64,000 nucleotides of DNA, taken from assembly GCF_000317515.1 (NCBI RefSeq), contig NC_019738.1, forward strand, positions 7,342,001 through 7,406,000, written 5' to 3'. The translations under genes and the position numbers were made by a program. Below the pieces are notes generated by a model that saw only the letters and a list, made by a program, of their open reading frames with translations, was not told the DNA's origin and searched no databases. This document shows, in pieces, positions 1-8,890 of the stretch (position 1 is its first letter; every line of letters starts with the position of its first letter). Source of the stretch: Allocoleopsis franciscana PCC 7113. Its GTDB lineage: Bacteria > Cyanobacteriota > Cyanobacteriia > Cyanobacteriales > Coleofasciculaceae.

Positions 1-1
1 C

Positions 2-823
2 TTACTCCGCCGCTTTCAACGTATACCCACATCACCCCTTTTACAGGAGCGATTACAGTTTTTTATTCTCGGATATGCGCTCTTATTTGGATTAACGTTC
101 GTATTTGTCTTACTATCGATGAATTCAATGGTTGCCGAGCGTCAGAGCCGAGAAAAACTAGCGATCGCCAATGAAAAACTGCGGCAGTACGCCCTACGAA
201 TTGAAAATCAAGCCATCCTCCAAGAGCGAAACCGCATTGCCCGTGATATTCATGATTCTCTAGGACATTCCCTAACCGCACTCAATATTCAGCTCGAAAC
301 CGCCCTAAAGCTTTGGCAATCCAATCCTGACAAAGCGAAAACCTTTTTAGCACGGGCGAAAGACCTGGGTTCTCAATCGCTCCAAGAGGTACGACAATCC
401 GTCTCTACTATGCGTTCTGACCCCGTGCAAGGGCGTCCCCTCGAAGATGCGATCGCCGATTTAGCAGAAGAACTTCACCGCTCAACGGGTATCTCTCCCA
501 CTTGTCGCCTGCTTGTCACCCGTCCCCTCCCGGCTGAGTTGCACACGGCTGTCTACCGAATTGTACAAGAATCATTGACAAATATTTGTAAATATGCAGA
601 AGCAAGCGAAGTCAAAATTCAGCTACAAGCCACTACACACGAGCTGAACTTAATTATTCAGGATAATGGCAGAGGATTTAATGTAGAAACCAATACAACG
701 GGTTTTGGCCTACAAGGGATGCGGGAACGCACTTTGGCATTGGGGGGTCAGTTGCTGATTGAAAGTCAACCCGGTGCTGGTTGCCAAATTAACGCCCATT
801 TTCCCTTACCCCACCAACTATAA
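2..823 (+). CDS. Two-component sensor histidine kinase, NarL/DesK type (5' partial)
   Basis: The reading frame is open to the left edge, so the N-terminal sensor part is missing. What remains is a hydrophobic segment (about 59-118, FILGYALLFGL), a short linker helix, then a HisKA_3 dimerisation domain with the phosphoacceptor His in ARDIHDSLGH (codon 251-253). The HATPase domain follows, with an N box (ESLTNICKYAEA) and ATP-lid glycine motifs (DNGRGF, GFGLQGM). This order is typical of membrane kinases that pair with LuxR-type response regulators. Such a regulator gene starts 44 bases downstream on the same strand, so the two very probably form one phosphorelay and operon. The signal sensed cannot be told from the sequence present. 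Confidence 0.93.
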   Translation, partial: LLRRFQRIPTSPLLQERLQFFILGYALLFGLTFVFVLLSMNSMVAERQSREKLAIANEKLRQYALRIENQAILQERNRIARDIHDSLGHSLTALNIQLETALKLWQSNPDKAKTFLARAKDLGSQSLQEVRQSVSTMRSDPVQGRPLEDAIADLAEELHRSTGISPTCRLLVTRPLPAELHTAVYRIVQESLTNICKYAEASEVKIQLQATTHELNLIIQDNGRGFNVETNTTGFGLQGMRERTLALGGQLLIESQPGAGCQINAHFPLPHQL

Positions 824-867
824 AAAGAAGAGAAAACTTCATTCTCGATAGCCCTATTTTTACCATA

Positions 868-1536
868 ATGCCTGACCCATTAATGACAACTGAACCTATG
901 AATATGATTCGGATATTACTTGTCGATGACCAGGGTTTAATTCGTCAAGGATTGAGAGCATTATTAGAACTAGAGACGGATTTAGAAGTTGTGGGAGAAG
1001 CGGAAAACGGGCAAAGTGCGATCGCGCTCGTCGAAACATTACACCCCGATGTCGTGCTGCTGGATATTCGGATGCCTGTGATGGATGGAGTCGCTGTCAC
1101 ACGAGAAATTGGTCAACGCTTTACGGACACAAAAGTCTTAGTCCTAACCACATTTGATGATGAACAATATGTCGCACAGGCGCTGCACTATGGGGCAAAA
1201 GGCTATTTGCTCAAAGACACCCCTTCGGAAGAGCTAGCGGCAGCCATTCGAGCCGTTTACAAAGGTTACACTCAACTGGGGCCAGGATTGTTTGAAAAGG
1301 CAATGCCAAAAGTTCCTACTCCTCCTACTAATCCTCCAGATGGTTGGGAACAGTTAACGCCGAGAGAAAAGGAAGTTTTAAAGTTAATTGCAGCCGGAGC
1401 TAATAATCGCGAGATTGCAGAATCGCTCTACATTTCCGAAGGAACCGTGAAAAATCATGTGACACGTATTCTTAATCAGTTAGGTTTGCGCGATCGCACC
1501 CAGGCCGCCATTTTAGCTCACTCCTTTTTACGCTAG
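868..1536 (+). CDS. NarL/FixJ-family response regulator
   Basis: The protein has an N-terminal receiver domain with the acidic pair in LLVDDQ, the phosphoacceptor Asp in VVLLDIRMP, the conserved Thr in LVLTTFDD and Lys in LLKD. A C-terminal LuxR-type helix-turn-helix follows (LTPREKEVLKLIAAG, SEGTVKNHV). It should be the DNA-binding partner of the kinase just upstream. The start is uncertain. No clear ribosome binding site precedes ATG 868, and starting at ATG 904 would put the phosphoacceptor at residue 54, the usual place in this family, so the first 12 residues may not be translated. Confidence 0.93.
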   Translation: MPDPLMTTEPMNMIRILLVDDQGLIRQGLRALLELETDLEVVGEAENGQSAIALVETLHPDVVLLDIRMPVMDGVAVTREIGQRFTDTKVLVLTTFDDEQYVAQALHYGAKGYLLKDTPSEELAAAIRAVYKGYTQLGPGLFEKAMPKVPTPPTNPPDGWEQLTPREKEVLKLIAAGANNREIAESLYISEGTVKNHVTRILNQLGLRDRTQAAILAHSFLR

Positions 1537-1595
1537 ACCAGGCTGACAAAAATAAGTAACCCGTTTTTCGTCGGTGTTTCTCCCACTCTCCGCGT

Positions 1596-1634
1596 GGGCA
1601 CCTGGCTTTTTAGTGAGGAGGCACTGCCCCTACA
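1596..1634. repeat. Dispersed GGGCA...TGCCC repeat, copy 1
   Basis: The segment begins GGGCACC, contains AGTGAGGAG and ends CTGCCCCTACA. A related copy with the same start, core and end lies at 15415-15457. The outer GGGCA and TGCCC are inverted. It lies in a spacer and looks like a small mobile or structural repeat of the kind common in cyanobacterial genomes. Confidence 0.55.
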
Positions 1635-1681
1635 CCCCACTCTCATCTCCCGTCACTTCCCTTCATGGTGTTGAGCGACCC

Positions 1682-1697
1682 TGTGATGGGTATCACA
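1682..1697. promoter_or_regulatory. Consensus CRP-type operator (TGTGA-N6-TCACA)
   Basis: The bases are TGTGATGGGTATCACA, perfect half-sites for a cAMP-receptor-type regulator such as cyanobacterial SyCRP1. The centre is about 120 bases before the ATG of the 70-residue gene at 1809. A possible promoter (TTGATA at 1752, TACATA 16 bases later) lies between, which would put the site upstream of the -35 element, the usual place for an activator. Confidence 0.55.
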
Positions 1698-1808
1698 AAA
1701 GGATATATCTTCGCATCACACTTTATCTATCTTAGGGATCACAGAGAAATCTTGATAAAAAGTTCATATTAGTTACATAGAAAAGAAAATTTTTTTGGTA
1801 AAGATACT

Positions 1809-2021
1809 ATGTCAGCCCAACTCTTTTCCTCTTCGATGAGCATTGAAGAGCGCGTTGCACAAATCTTGATGGAGCGAAGAGTTACTTATACCGATCAGCA
1901 AATGCTCAGGTGGGCTTTAGTGTCTCAACAGGAGCTTGATGAGCAAGAGCGGACGCTGATTGATCGAGTATTTTACGGTGTGCGGCATGGCTTACTCAGA
2001 GTCGTCGAATCCATCGATTAG
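1809..2021 (+). CDS. Small conserved-looking protein of unknown function (70 aa)
   Basis: I do not recognise a named family. The product is short, charged and apparently all-helical, with no signal peptide, membrane segment or cysteine pattern. Two things support it as a real gene. It stands alone with spacers of more than 250 bases on both sides, and a candidate promoter plus a consensus CRP-type site lie upstream, with a terminator-like hairpin at 2262-2310. The Shine-Dalgarno is weak (GGTAAAG). Confidence 0.6.
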   Translation: MSAQLFSSSMSIEERVAQILMERRVTYTDQQMLRWALVSQQELDEQERTLIDRVFYGVRHGLLRVVESID

Positions 2022-2261
2022 AAACATCAATAGAAAACAGCGGTTTTGGCTACATTAAGAAATAAGAAAATGAGACTCACCGTTTAATTTTAAAAAAGGC
2101 AAAAAACTTTCAAAAATTAACGTTTTATTCCTGATAAATTGAGTAGGCAGTTATCGATTGATAGAGGGTAAACTCAAACAGAATGAAACAATTCAATTGA
2201 TTCTTAATGGGCAAAGCCAGTCTAAACATAAACAAAAGAAGTCACGCTCTACCGCTAAGAG

Positions 2262-2310
2262 GAAGCCTCTTGAGTCAGTTATTTTTCTTGACTCTATTGA
2301 GATAGGCTTC
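2262..2310 (+). terminator. Terminator-like hairpin in the 2022-2497 spacer
   Basis: GAAGCCT (2262-2268) pairs with AGGCTTC (2304-2310), and GAGTCA pairs with TGACTC inside the hairpin. A T-rich run (TATTTTTT) follows. It could end the transcript of the 70-residue gene 240 bases upstream or of an unannotated small RNA. I see no other gene in this 476-base spacer. Confidence 0.6.
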
Positions 2311-2497
2311 TATTTTTTGATGAAGTTTTACGGCTAGTTTTTACGAATTTTAACGGATTCTGTGGGTTAATAATTGTTTACCAAACTTTGGAAAAGTACA
2401 GTTCTTTTTACTAAAAAACAAGGAAGAATAGAAATAGAGATTTTTCAATAAAACCCACCAAAATCTCCTCTAATTTCTGAGGATAATACAGATTATT

Positions 2498-2776
2498 ATG
2501 TTAAAAAAACATTCATGTCCTTGTTGTTCACAGCCCCTACTGAGACATATTTCTTTCAAAAGGACTTTCTGGTTTTGTAGCCACTGCCACCAAGAAATGC
2601 CAGACCTAGCTAACTGGCAAGAGACTCAAGTCTGTCAGCAACATTGGCTCACTAAGAATATACCCGTTCGCCAAGCCAGGACAGAAGAATTCCAGCACAG
2701 TGCAAATTTGTCCTCTCTAGGGCTATCACAAAGATTTTCAGAATTAATCGAAGAATCTCAACTCGCGACCCGATAA
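2498..2776 (+). CDS. Small zinc-ribbon-like protein, unknown function (92 aa)
   Basis: Cysteines at residues 7, 9 and 10 (CPCC) and 27 and 30 (CSHC) form two knuckles about 17 residues apart, as in a zinc ribbon. The C-terminal half is polar and ends in a predicted helix. A GAGGAT motif lies upstream of the ATG, somewhat far away. No partner gene is adjacent. Zinc binding is inferred from the cysteine spacing, and the role (nucleic acid or protein binding) is unknown. Confidence 0.65.
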   Translation: MLKKHSCPCCSQPLLRHISFKRTFWFCSHCHQEMPDLANWQETQVCQQHWLTKNIPVRQARTEEFQHSANLSSLGLSQRFSELIEESQLATR

Positions 2777-2833
2777 CCCTGAGCTTTACAAGGCAGGAGA
2801 TGTTTAAGCTACTTATCCTCAAAAACTCTTGCC

Positions 2834-2874
2834 ATTACCTATTACCTATTACCTATTACCTATTACCTATTACC
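2834..2874. repeat. Heptanucleotide tandem repeat (ATTACCT)n
   Basis: Five perfect copies of ATTACCT plus a partial sixth run without interruption. This is a short tandem repeat of the heptameric kind well known from cyanobacterial intergenic regions and prone to slippage. Confidence 0.95.
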
Positions 2875-2968
2875 AGAAATTACAGAGTGTGACACTCAAC
2901 TCGTGAGGAATGTAAATTTTAACGTTTAAAATCAGACTTTGACGCAAGAAAAACGAATGCCGTTTTTT

Positions 2969-2993
2969 GTAAGGTGGGTCACGCCCACCTTAC
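2969..2993. repeat. Perfect 10-bp stem hairpin, dispersed-repeat type
   Basis: GTAAGGTGGG (2969-2978) pairs with CCCACCTTAC (2984-2993) around a 5-base loop. The GTGGGC/GCCCAC core is a familiar interspersed palindrome in cyanobacteria. It sits just past the 3' end of the minus-strand pentapeptide gene but has no following T-run on that strand, so I treat it as a repeat, not a terminator. Confidence 0.65.
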
Positions 2994-3051
2994 GACTCAT
3001 TTTTCCCACTAACAGAGTTATTGGGGGTTATTCCCTAACCAGAAACAGGAA

Positions 3052-4119
3052 CTACATTCGGTCAGTTTGGCAATAGGTTGTACCGTTGGGCATGATGGCT
3101 CCTTCTAAAGAAGCTTCACTTAAATTAGCTCCCTCCAAATTGGCTCCAATTAAATTCGCTTCATTTAGATTAGTGCTACTGAGATTAGCATTGGTTAGAT
3201 AAGTGAGTAGCAAACCCGATCGCAGCAGATTAGCCTGACTTAAGTTGGCGTCCAGCAAATTCGCCTCCAGCAGATTCGCGCCCGACAAATTCGCCTTCGA
3301 TAAATTCGCTTTGTGCAAGTTGGCTTTACTCAGTTCTGCTCCCCGTAAGTTAGCCTTTTTCAACAGCACTCCAGTCAGGTTCGCTCGCGTCAGATTAGCT
3401 CCTTGCAAGTCAGCGCCACTCAGATCAGCATGGCTTAAATTAGCTTCCCGCAAATCAGCGCCACTCAGATTCGCGCCACTCAGATTTGCCCCACTCAGAT
3501 TTGCTCCTTTGAGATCGGCTTCACTCAGGTCAGCCTCTTCCAGATTAGCCTGACGCAAGTTCACTCGATTCAAATAAGCCCGAACCAAACTCGCTCCACT
3601 CAAATTGGCTTCACTCAAATCAGCTTCACCGAGGATGGCTCGATTTAATATGGCCTTTTTCAAATCCGCTTGGACAAGAATAGCTCGGCTTAACGTTGCT
3701 CCCGTCAAGTTCACTTTTGTCAGTTTTGCGCCTTTGATTAAGGCACCAATCAGGCTGACACCAATCAAAGTAGCCCCTTTTAAGTCAGCTCCTGATAGCA
3801 ATGCACCTGATAAAATGGCTCCACTCAAATCTGCCTCACTCAAAATTGCCTGAGTCAGGTCTGCTCGTGAGAGAGTGGTTTCAATGAGTTGCGCTTTTGT
3901 GAAATTGGCAACCCTCAAATCGGCATTGCTGAGATTCGCTCTAATCAGCTTAGTCTTTGTGAAATTAGCCCCATTCAAATGGGCTGAACTGAGATTGATT
4001 CGATTGAGATTAGAGCCACTTAAATCAACTCCACTGAGTTTGGCACCCGAAAAATTACGTTCTCCTGTTTCGTGCCGACTCAAAAGTTCGTTTTCAGTTG
4101 AAAATTCGCTTGCTTTCAT
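3052..4119 (-). CDS. Pentapeptide-repeat protein
   Basis: Nearly the whole protein is made of A(N/D)LXX repeats (for example LSGANLSGANLSGADLREA), which fold into a right-handed quadrilateral beta-helix. There is no signal peptide, kinase or membrane domain. I prefer the ATG at 4119 (MKASEF, then a HETGERNF segment). The same kind of N-terminus (MDTSEF, QAGERDF) begins the second pentapeptide protein at 14259-15017, whereas the frame's first start is a TTG at 4197. Function is unknown. Some family members mimic DNA and bind gyrase, but most cyanobacterial ones have no assigned role. Confidence 0.93.
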   Translation of the reverse strand: MKASEFSTENELLSRHETGERNFSGAKLSGVDLSGSNLNRINLSSAHLNGANFTKTKLIRANLSNADLRVANFTKAQLIETTLSRADLTQAILSEADLSGAILSGALLSGADLKGATLIGVSLIGALIKGAKLTKVNLTGATLSRAILVQADLKKAILNRAILGEADLSEANLSGASLVRAYLNRVNLRQANLEEADLSEADLKGANLSGANLSGANLSGADLREANLSHADLSGADLQGANLTRANLTGVLLKKANLRGAELSKANLHKANLSKANLSGANLLEANLLDANLSQANLLRSGLLLTYLTNANLSSTNLNEANLIGANLEGANLSEASLEGAIMPNGTTYCQTDRM

Positions 4120-5161
4120 AAATTTTGCCTGATTTTCCTTGCTGTTTATCAGCTCCAGGCTCGACCTGATTTTCTTAAAAGAACGCTCAGGTGGCAAAGG
4201 TTAGCTAATAACTCCTTGGAACTTACTAAAGTTAAGAAATGCTTGACGAAAAGAAGAGTAGTGGTCAAAACGTTGATGTTAGATTCTTGGTGCAATCTAA
4301 GAACTATCAAAATTTTTGACTCATGGCTAAATTAGCCATCTAAAGCCATGTCAATGAATGAAAAAATGATCGGAGCAGAGGAAAACGAATAGGATTTTAT
4401 TAAGAAAGTAGAGTTCATCTCAAGACTTTTTCTCAGTTAAGAGCTAGCCTTTTCATGACCTCAACCGCTAAGGGTTATCTCCCGCTCGAACATCAGTGAG
4501 TTATCTCAAGCTGAGCGCAGGAAACCTTCCCTAGCCATAGGGACTCTCGATAGAGCCACGATTAATGGTGTCCATAACCTCTGTGAAACAAAGAAAGCTG
4601 TTTTCAGGCGACTCAGCTTATGTCACCTCCCTCATATCCTGCACTAATTTGGTCAGACGGAATCACAGAAGAACTTCCATCTGTATTGGGGTTTACCCAA
4701 AGCCTGCTGTCACAACCGCTACAAAAATCCTTCCCAGAACAGCTGGTTTTGCTTCCAGCCAGGTCTCGGCATCAAACTGGAAAAGTCTCTTGTCTTAAAT
4801 GCCCCGGTGGACTTGACTGCTGCTCCCAAGTCTTGGCTCGGCGTCATACAGTTGGATCAGGATTGTGTTCCGTTTAGCTAGTGCTTACTGAATAATCTGT
4901 CTTTAGAACTATAACGTGCTTTAAAGAAAGCGCCTTGTTTGGCACTTATCCGTTCCAATCCTACAGAAGCACTCCCAGTGCAAAGATCGTGGGCATGGTC
5001 AATTGAATTTGCCCTCGAACGGCAAGAAGCCAACTCTAAAAAACTTATTCTATAAAGATAAGGGTTGCATGTCAGCGTCGGCAAGCTACAGTTACTATTT
5101 TCAACGTTTTGTGCTATTCAACTCCAAGAACTGACCTTATTAGCGACATAGGAGATAGCCT
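4120..5161. other. Gene-poor spacer, about 1 kb, no convincing gene
   Basis: Only short overlapping frames occur, at 4565-4798, 4620-4877 and 4878-5084 (minus). None has a ribosome binding site, a recognisable domain or a repeat flank. The two plus-strand frames overlap heavily and their composition does not favour either. The last part holds the AGGAGAT ribosome binding site of the next gene. The stretch could be decayed coding sequence or a long regulatory spacer. Confidence 0.6.
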
Positions 5162-5875
5162 GTGATTGACTTTGATTCCTTGATTCATGAGGAAGTCCTA
5201 CTTGCGCCCCCACATCCCCTAGAGCAGAATTTGGAATTGCCGATTCCCGATTATCGCAGTGCTTCTGTTCAGGAAATTCGGGAGATTCAGCGGCGCGATC
5301 GCATTCCTGGAGTCGTCAAACGTTTCGTTTTCTTGGATGCCGATACCTTTTGGGAATACTGGTGGTGTGTACCTGGTCGTATCCTTTTACCAGAAGATGT
5401 GGAACTGTTAGCTCGTGATCTCTCCCGTGTGGAGAACATCCTCGCTAAACTGATTTGGCTGTTTGGAGGATTCTGTTTTACTAAAAACAGCCACCGTGAT
5501 GGTGAACAAATCCCGATCCATAACTGGCAAGATGTGATCAAGTTTGCTCAGCAGCAAGGATTCGAGTCTTATTTCCTGGATATCGACTTTATGCCTCTGG
5601 CCATTAAGCACGATTTTCGGCATTCCACCTCAGATGAAACAGACTCTCAAGCCTCTCATATTGCAGTTGAACCCGCACATTGGCATATTGAATTTTTGCG
5701 GCTTATCCCTACTCTAGGTGGGTTTGAACTCCAAGATCAAAAGATAGTTTGTAGTTGCCAAATCTGGACAGGAAAACCCTTCTTAAAGCATCTAGCTTCG
5801 GGCATATCTTCAACTCGTTATGACTTATGGGTTGCCCGTCCTATGGACATTACCCAACCCCCTTGGCTCAAGTAG
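5162..5875 (+). CDS. Conserved-looking hypothetical protein (237 aa)
   Basis: The start is GTG with a good ribosome binding site (AGGAGAT) about 7 bases upstream. The protein is soluble and rich in aromatic residues (FWEYWWCVPGR, WLFGGFCF), with no membrane segment, signal peptide or motif that I know. The C-terminal half contains an acidic strand-like segment (YFLDIDFMP). It stands alone between a 1-kb spacer and the CHAD gene. No function is proposed. Confidence 0.75.
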   Translation: MIDFDSLIHEEVLLAPPHPLEQNLELPIPDYRSASVQEIREIQRRDRIPGVVKRFVFLDADTFWEYWWCVPGRILLPEDVELLARDLSRVENILAKLIWLFGGFCFTKNSHRDGEQIPIHNWQDVIKFAQQQGFESYFLDIDFMPLAIKHDFRHSTSDETDSQASHIAVEPAHWHIEFLRLIPTLGGFELQDQKIVCSCQIWTGKPFLKHLASGISSTRYDLWVARPMDITQPPWLK

Positions 5876-5984
5876 TCTATATCACAAACATATATTCAGG
5901 TTTATGTTAAGCTGAGGTGCCTAAACTCAATTAATAAAATTGGGCTTTCAATTGTGTTCAGATGAAAGCCAGCCTCTTGTGCCA

Positions 5985-6968
5985 ATGACAAAAACTACAG
6001 GGTTAGCCCCAAAAGCCTTAGGTTATTGGGCGTATCTAGCGATCGAAAAACACTTCCAAAAAACGCTAAAACACGAAAGCGACGTTATTGCCGACAAAGA
6101 CCCAGAAGCTTTACATCAAATGCGCGTCGGGATGCGCCGTCTGCGTACAGCCGTTCATGGTTTTTCACCCGCACTCTCACTCCCAACAGCCGCTCAAGAG
6201 AAAAAAATTGCCAAAGTTGCCCGACAATTGGGCGAATTGCGGGATATCGATGTACTGCAAGACACCCTGAAAAATCAGTACCTCCAGACCCTACCGCCAC
6301 CCGAACAAGACGCTCTCAAAAAAGTTTTGGCAACCCTCAAAAAGCAGCGTCAAAAATCATTAGAACTCGTTCAAACAACCCTCAAAGAGGGACGCTATGA
6401 GGAACTCAAACAGGGGTTTCAAAACTGGCTCAGGCAACCGAGTTATGGAGAATTTGCAGAATTTCCCATTGATGAGATTTTGCCAGATTTGCTCCTGCCC
6501 CTCCTGAGTCAATTTTTGCTCCATCCAGCTTGGCTAGTCGGCGTAAAGCTGACGGGTGGGGAGATTGCGGCTCCCAGCGGCCTAAATTCGGAAATCGTGG
6601 TGCAGCTTTTAACCGCGCACGGAGATAGTATTCATAGCCTGCGGAAACAAGCCAAGCGAGTGCGCTATCAGATGGAACTCTTTACAGACTTCTATCCCTC
6701 AACTTATGAGAATTATCTCAAAGACATCAAAAATATCCAAAGCATTTTGGGGCACATTCAAGACAGTTTCGTATTAGCTGAATTTTTGCAAGGAACTCTT
6801 GATTCAGGGAATATCAATCAACTGCCAACCCTGGCGAGTCAGTTCACAGAAGCGCGTTACCAAGCTTGGCAGGAATGGCGACCTTTACAACAACGATATC
6901 TTAATCCCCAAACCCGAAGAGATTTGCATCAGACCTTACTCAAACCTGTTGCTCCAAAAACAGATTAG
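5985..6968 (+). CDS. CHAD domain-containing protein
   Basis: The CHAD (conserved histidine alpha-helical) signature is clear. HQMRVGMRRLRTAV lies near residues 43-56 and a second basic helix, LRKQAKRVRYQMELF, lies near residues 219-233. The protein is all-helical, with basic and histidine residues that bind polyphosphate in characterised members, and is often found near polyphosphate metabolism genes, although none is adjacent here. I chose ATG 5985 because MTKTTGLAPKALG leads directly into the domain. The frame extends to a TTG at 5940, but those 15 residues look like leader sequence. No ribosome binding site is strong at either position. Confidence 0.9.
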   Translation: MTKTTGLAPKALGYWAYLAIEKHFQKTLKHESDVIADKDPEALHQMRVGMRRLRTAVHGFSPALSLPTAAQEKKIAKVARQLGELRDIDVLQDTLKNQYLQTLPPPEQDALKKVLATLKKQRQKSLELVQTTLKEGRYEELKQGFQNWLRQPSYGEFAEFPIDEILPDLLLPLLSQFLLHPAWLVGVKLTGGEIAAPSGLNSEIVVQLLTAHGDSIHSLRKQAKRVRYQMELFTDFYPSTYENYLKDIKNIQSILGHIQDSFVLAEFLQGTLDSGNINQLPTLASQFTEARYQAWQEWRPLQQRYLNPQTRRDLHQTLLKPVAPKTD

Positions 6969-7110
6969 GGAGCAGTAGACCCTTTGAGGAATTGCTCTGA
7001 CTCTCAGGTGAGTGCTTAATCTTGGGATTACCCAGCCTTTACCTGGGTGGCTTAAAGTAGGGCTGGCAATCTACGCCAGTTAGTACACAGCACCAAAAGA
7101 GTTGCACCTC

Positions 7111-7737
7111 ATGCCCCAAGCTACCAGAGCAATTCTCGAACTCGACCACAATGAGTTAAGGGAAGGACGCCGCTTACATTTTTATGCCAAAGGTGAAGGC
7201 ATCCCCCTCGTTTCCCAGGGTGTCTGGCAGGTTTGCCAGGGACTCGTGCAGTTAAGTACGCCATGCCTGAATGGCGAAGAGGTGTGGCTGGGTTGGGCAG
7301 ACCCTTCCATGTTCTTCGGTCAGTGGTTTTCCTTGCTGCAAGCGTACCAAGCAACAGCCTTGTCTGATGTTCATCTCATCTGGTTTTCTTTAGCAGAAAT
7401 CAACGCTTCCCCACGTCTGTCTCAGATTGTTTTACCGCAGATGGTACGTCGGATGCGGCAGACAGAAGCGTTGCTCGCGATTTCAGGTCAACGCCGGGTT
7501 GAAGAACGCTTGCACCAATTGTTCCTGCTGATGAAGGAAGAAATTGGGGAACCGATGCCCGAAGGGACTCGCCTAAGAGTGCGTTTAACTCACCAGAACT
7601 TAGCCAATGCCATCGGCACTACGCGAGTAACCGTCACGCGACTCCTTAGCAAGCTGAAACGTGAAGGTGCCATTACTATTGATCGCGATCGCCATATTAT
7701 CCTGAATGACAGCTTCAAAAATCTTGCCAATTGGTGA
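7111..7737 (+). CDS. Crp/Fnr-family transcriptional regulator
   Basis: The N-terminal part fits a cyclic-nucleotide-binding-like beta-roll. A long dimerisation helix follows (MVRRMRQTEALLAISGQRRVEERL), then a C-terminal Crp-type winged helix-turn-helix (LTHQNLANAIGTTRVTVTRLL). The sensory domain lacks an obvious cAMP phosphate-binding cassette and has no Fe-S cysteine set, so the ligand is unknown. It resembles the NtcA/CnaN-like group but is not NtcA by sequence. ATG 7111 is preferred over TTG 7102. A consensus CRP-type site lies at 1682, but nothing links it to this regulator. Confidence 0.9.
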   Translation: MPQATRAILELDHNELREGRRLHFYAKGEGIPLVSQGVWQVCQGLVQLSTPCLNGEEVWLGWADPSMFFGQWFSLLQAYQATALSDVHLIWFSLAEINASPRLSQIVLPQMVRRMRQTEALLAISGQRRVEERLHQLFLLMKEEIGEPMPEGTRLRVRLTHQNLANAIGTTRVTVTRLLSKLKREGAITIDRDRHIILNDSFKNLANW

Positions 7738-7819
7738 GCGCCATTTACGAAAAAATCCTTTAGAATATCAGCTTCACATCTATTACAAATAGTGAGTTGC
7801 ATTCTTTAGGAGTAAGGCT

Positions 7820-8446
7820 CTGTCTCTCGACGCTCTTTCAATTCCCCCAGCTTCGGGTCAGACCCCCCATGGACTGATCGTAATCTTACATGGATGGGGA
7901 GCCAACGCCCAAGATTTGGCCTCTCTCGTGCCAATGTTAAATCTGCCCGATTACCACTTCCTGCTTCCTAATGCTCCTTTTTCTCACCCTCAGGTAGCGG
8001 GAGGCAAGATGTGGTATGACTTAGCCAGAGAAGATTATAAGGGTTTAACCCTCAGCCAAGAACTGCTAGAAGATTGGCTCAAGTCTTTAGCCAGTACAAT
8101 CGGTGTTCCCTTGGAAGCCACCATTTTGAGTGGGTTTTCTCAAGGTGGCGCAATGACCCTTGATGTCGGTTTAATGTTACCGCTAGGGGGTTTAATCTGT
8201 ATGAGTGGCTACCTGCATCGAACACCACAAGATATTGAACCGCCTTTGCCATCGGTTTTAATTGTGCATGGGAGACAAGATACTGTGGTGCCAATTACAG
8301 CCGCTCAAAGAGTACGAGATTTTTTACTCAGCCTGGGGGCACCGATGCAGTATAAAGAATTTGAGATGGGGCATGAGATTCGACCCGAAGTCGTAGAGGT
8401 GATTCGGGAGTTTATTTTAGTTAATACTGGAGTTGCCCCAGATTAA
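7820..8446 (+). CDS. Alpha/beta hydrolase, phospholipase/carboxylesterase family, apparent CTG start
   Basis: The fold motifs are an oxyanion strand with HGWG at residues 24-27, nucleophile Ser107 in GFSQGG, Asp154 in GRQDTVVPI and His185 in MGHEIRPEV. These are the complete triad of the small esterase family that includes carboxylesterase and acyl-protein thioesterase. The first standard start codon in frame (TTG 7916) would remove the oxyanion HGWG. An in-frame stop lies about 20 bases upstream of CTG 7820, and no ATG, GTG or TTG lies between. CTG 7820 follows an AGGAG motif by 7 bases and gives an N-terminus (S-L-D-A-L-S-I-P-P) that fits related proteins as I remember them. It follows the regulator gene by 82 bases. 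Confidence 0.85.
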   Translation: MSLDALSIPPASGQTPHGLIVILHGWGANAQDLASLVPMLNLPDYHFLLPNAPFSHPQVAGGKMWYDLAREDYKGLTLSQELLEDWLKSLASTIGVPLEATILSGFSQGGAMTLDVGLMLPLGGLICMSGYLHRTPQDIEPPLPSVLIVHGRQDTVVPITAAQRVRDFLLSLGAPMQYKEFEMGHEIRPEVVEVIREFILVNTGVAPD

Positions 8447-8671
8447 ATCACGCCAAATCTAGAACTGTTCTCCCTTTCCTGCTCGATTTCGAGCCAATTC
8501 AAAGGTGATTTTATTGACTTTTGTGGGGACAGCCTTAAAATTTCACAACACCTTCACTTAATACTTCGTAGTTTTAAACCCAGTCCTGTCAAGGAATAGG
8601 GATAATAGGATAGGCGGATGTTAAAGCTATTTAGCATTTGACACAGCGGCTAATCAAGGGAGGCGCGAGCA

Positions 8672-8890
8672 ATGGCAACTTTAACCTTAACTCTTCGAGA
8701 GCGCGATTTAATGGCTCTCACGGCAGATGACGTTGCAGAACTAGCTGGACGTTTAGAACGGGATGATTACACCAATGCGTTTGAGGGACTGGACGATTGG
8801 CATTTACTTCGTGCTTTAGCATTTCAACGTCCAGAGTTAATCGAACCCTACCTCTACTTGCTCGATCTAGAAGGGTACGATGAAGCCTGA
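8672..8890 (+). CDS. DUF2555 family protein
   Basis: This small acidic protein is restricted to cyanobacteria and recognised by the run [20 protein letters not shown] and the end [11 protein letters not shown] strong ribosome binding site (GGGAGG) lies 10 bases before the ATG. Its stop codon lies inside the start of coaBC (11-base overlap), which implies translational coupling. Function is not known. The fixed overlap suggests a link with coenzyme A synthesis or simply operon packing. Confidence 0.92.
   Translation: MATLTLTLRERDLMALTADDVAELAGRLERDDYTNAFEGLDDWHLLRALAFQRPELIEPYLYLLDLEGYDEA

Noticed and set aside
2969-2993. Hairpin as terminator of the pentapeptide gene
   Set aside because: No T-run follows on the minus strand; it looks like a dispersed palindrome.
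3245-4132. Plus-strand frames opposite the pentapeptide gene
   Set aside because: They are the mirror of the repetitive minus-strand gene (repeating Ser/Ala/Phe/Lys units) and have no ribosome binding site or domain.
7028-7048. ACCCAG...CTGGGT hairpin as terminator of the CHAD gene
   Set aside because: Only six pairs and no T-run after it on either strand.
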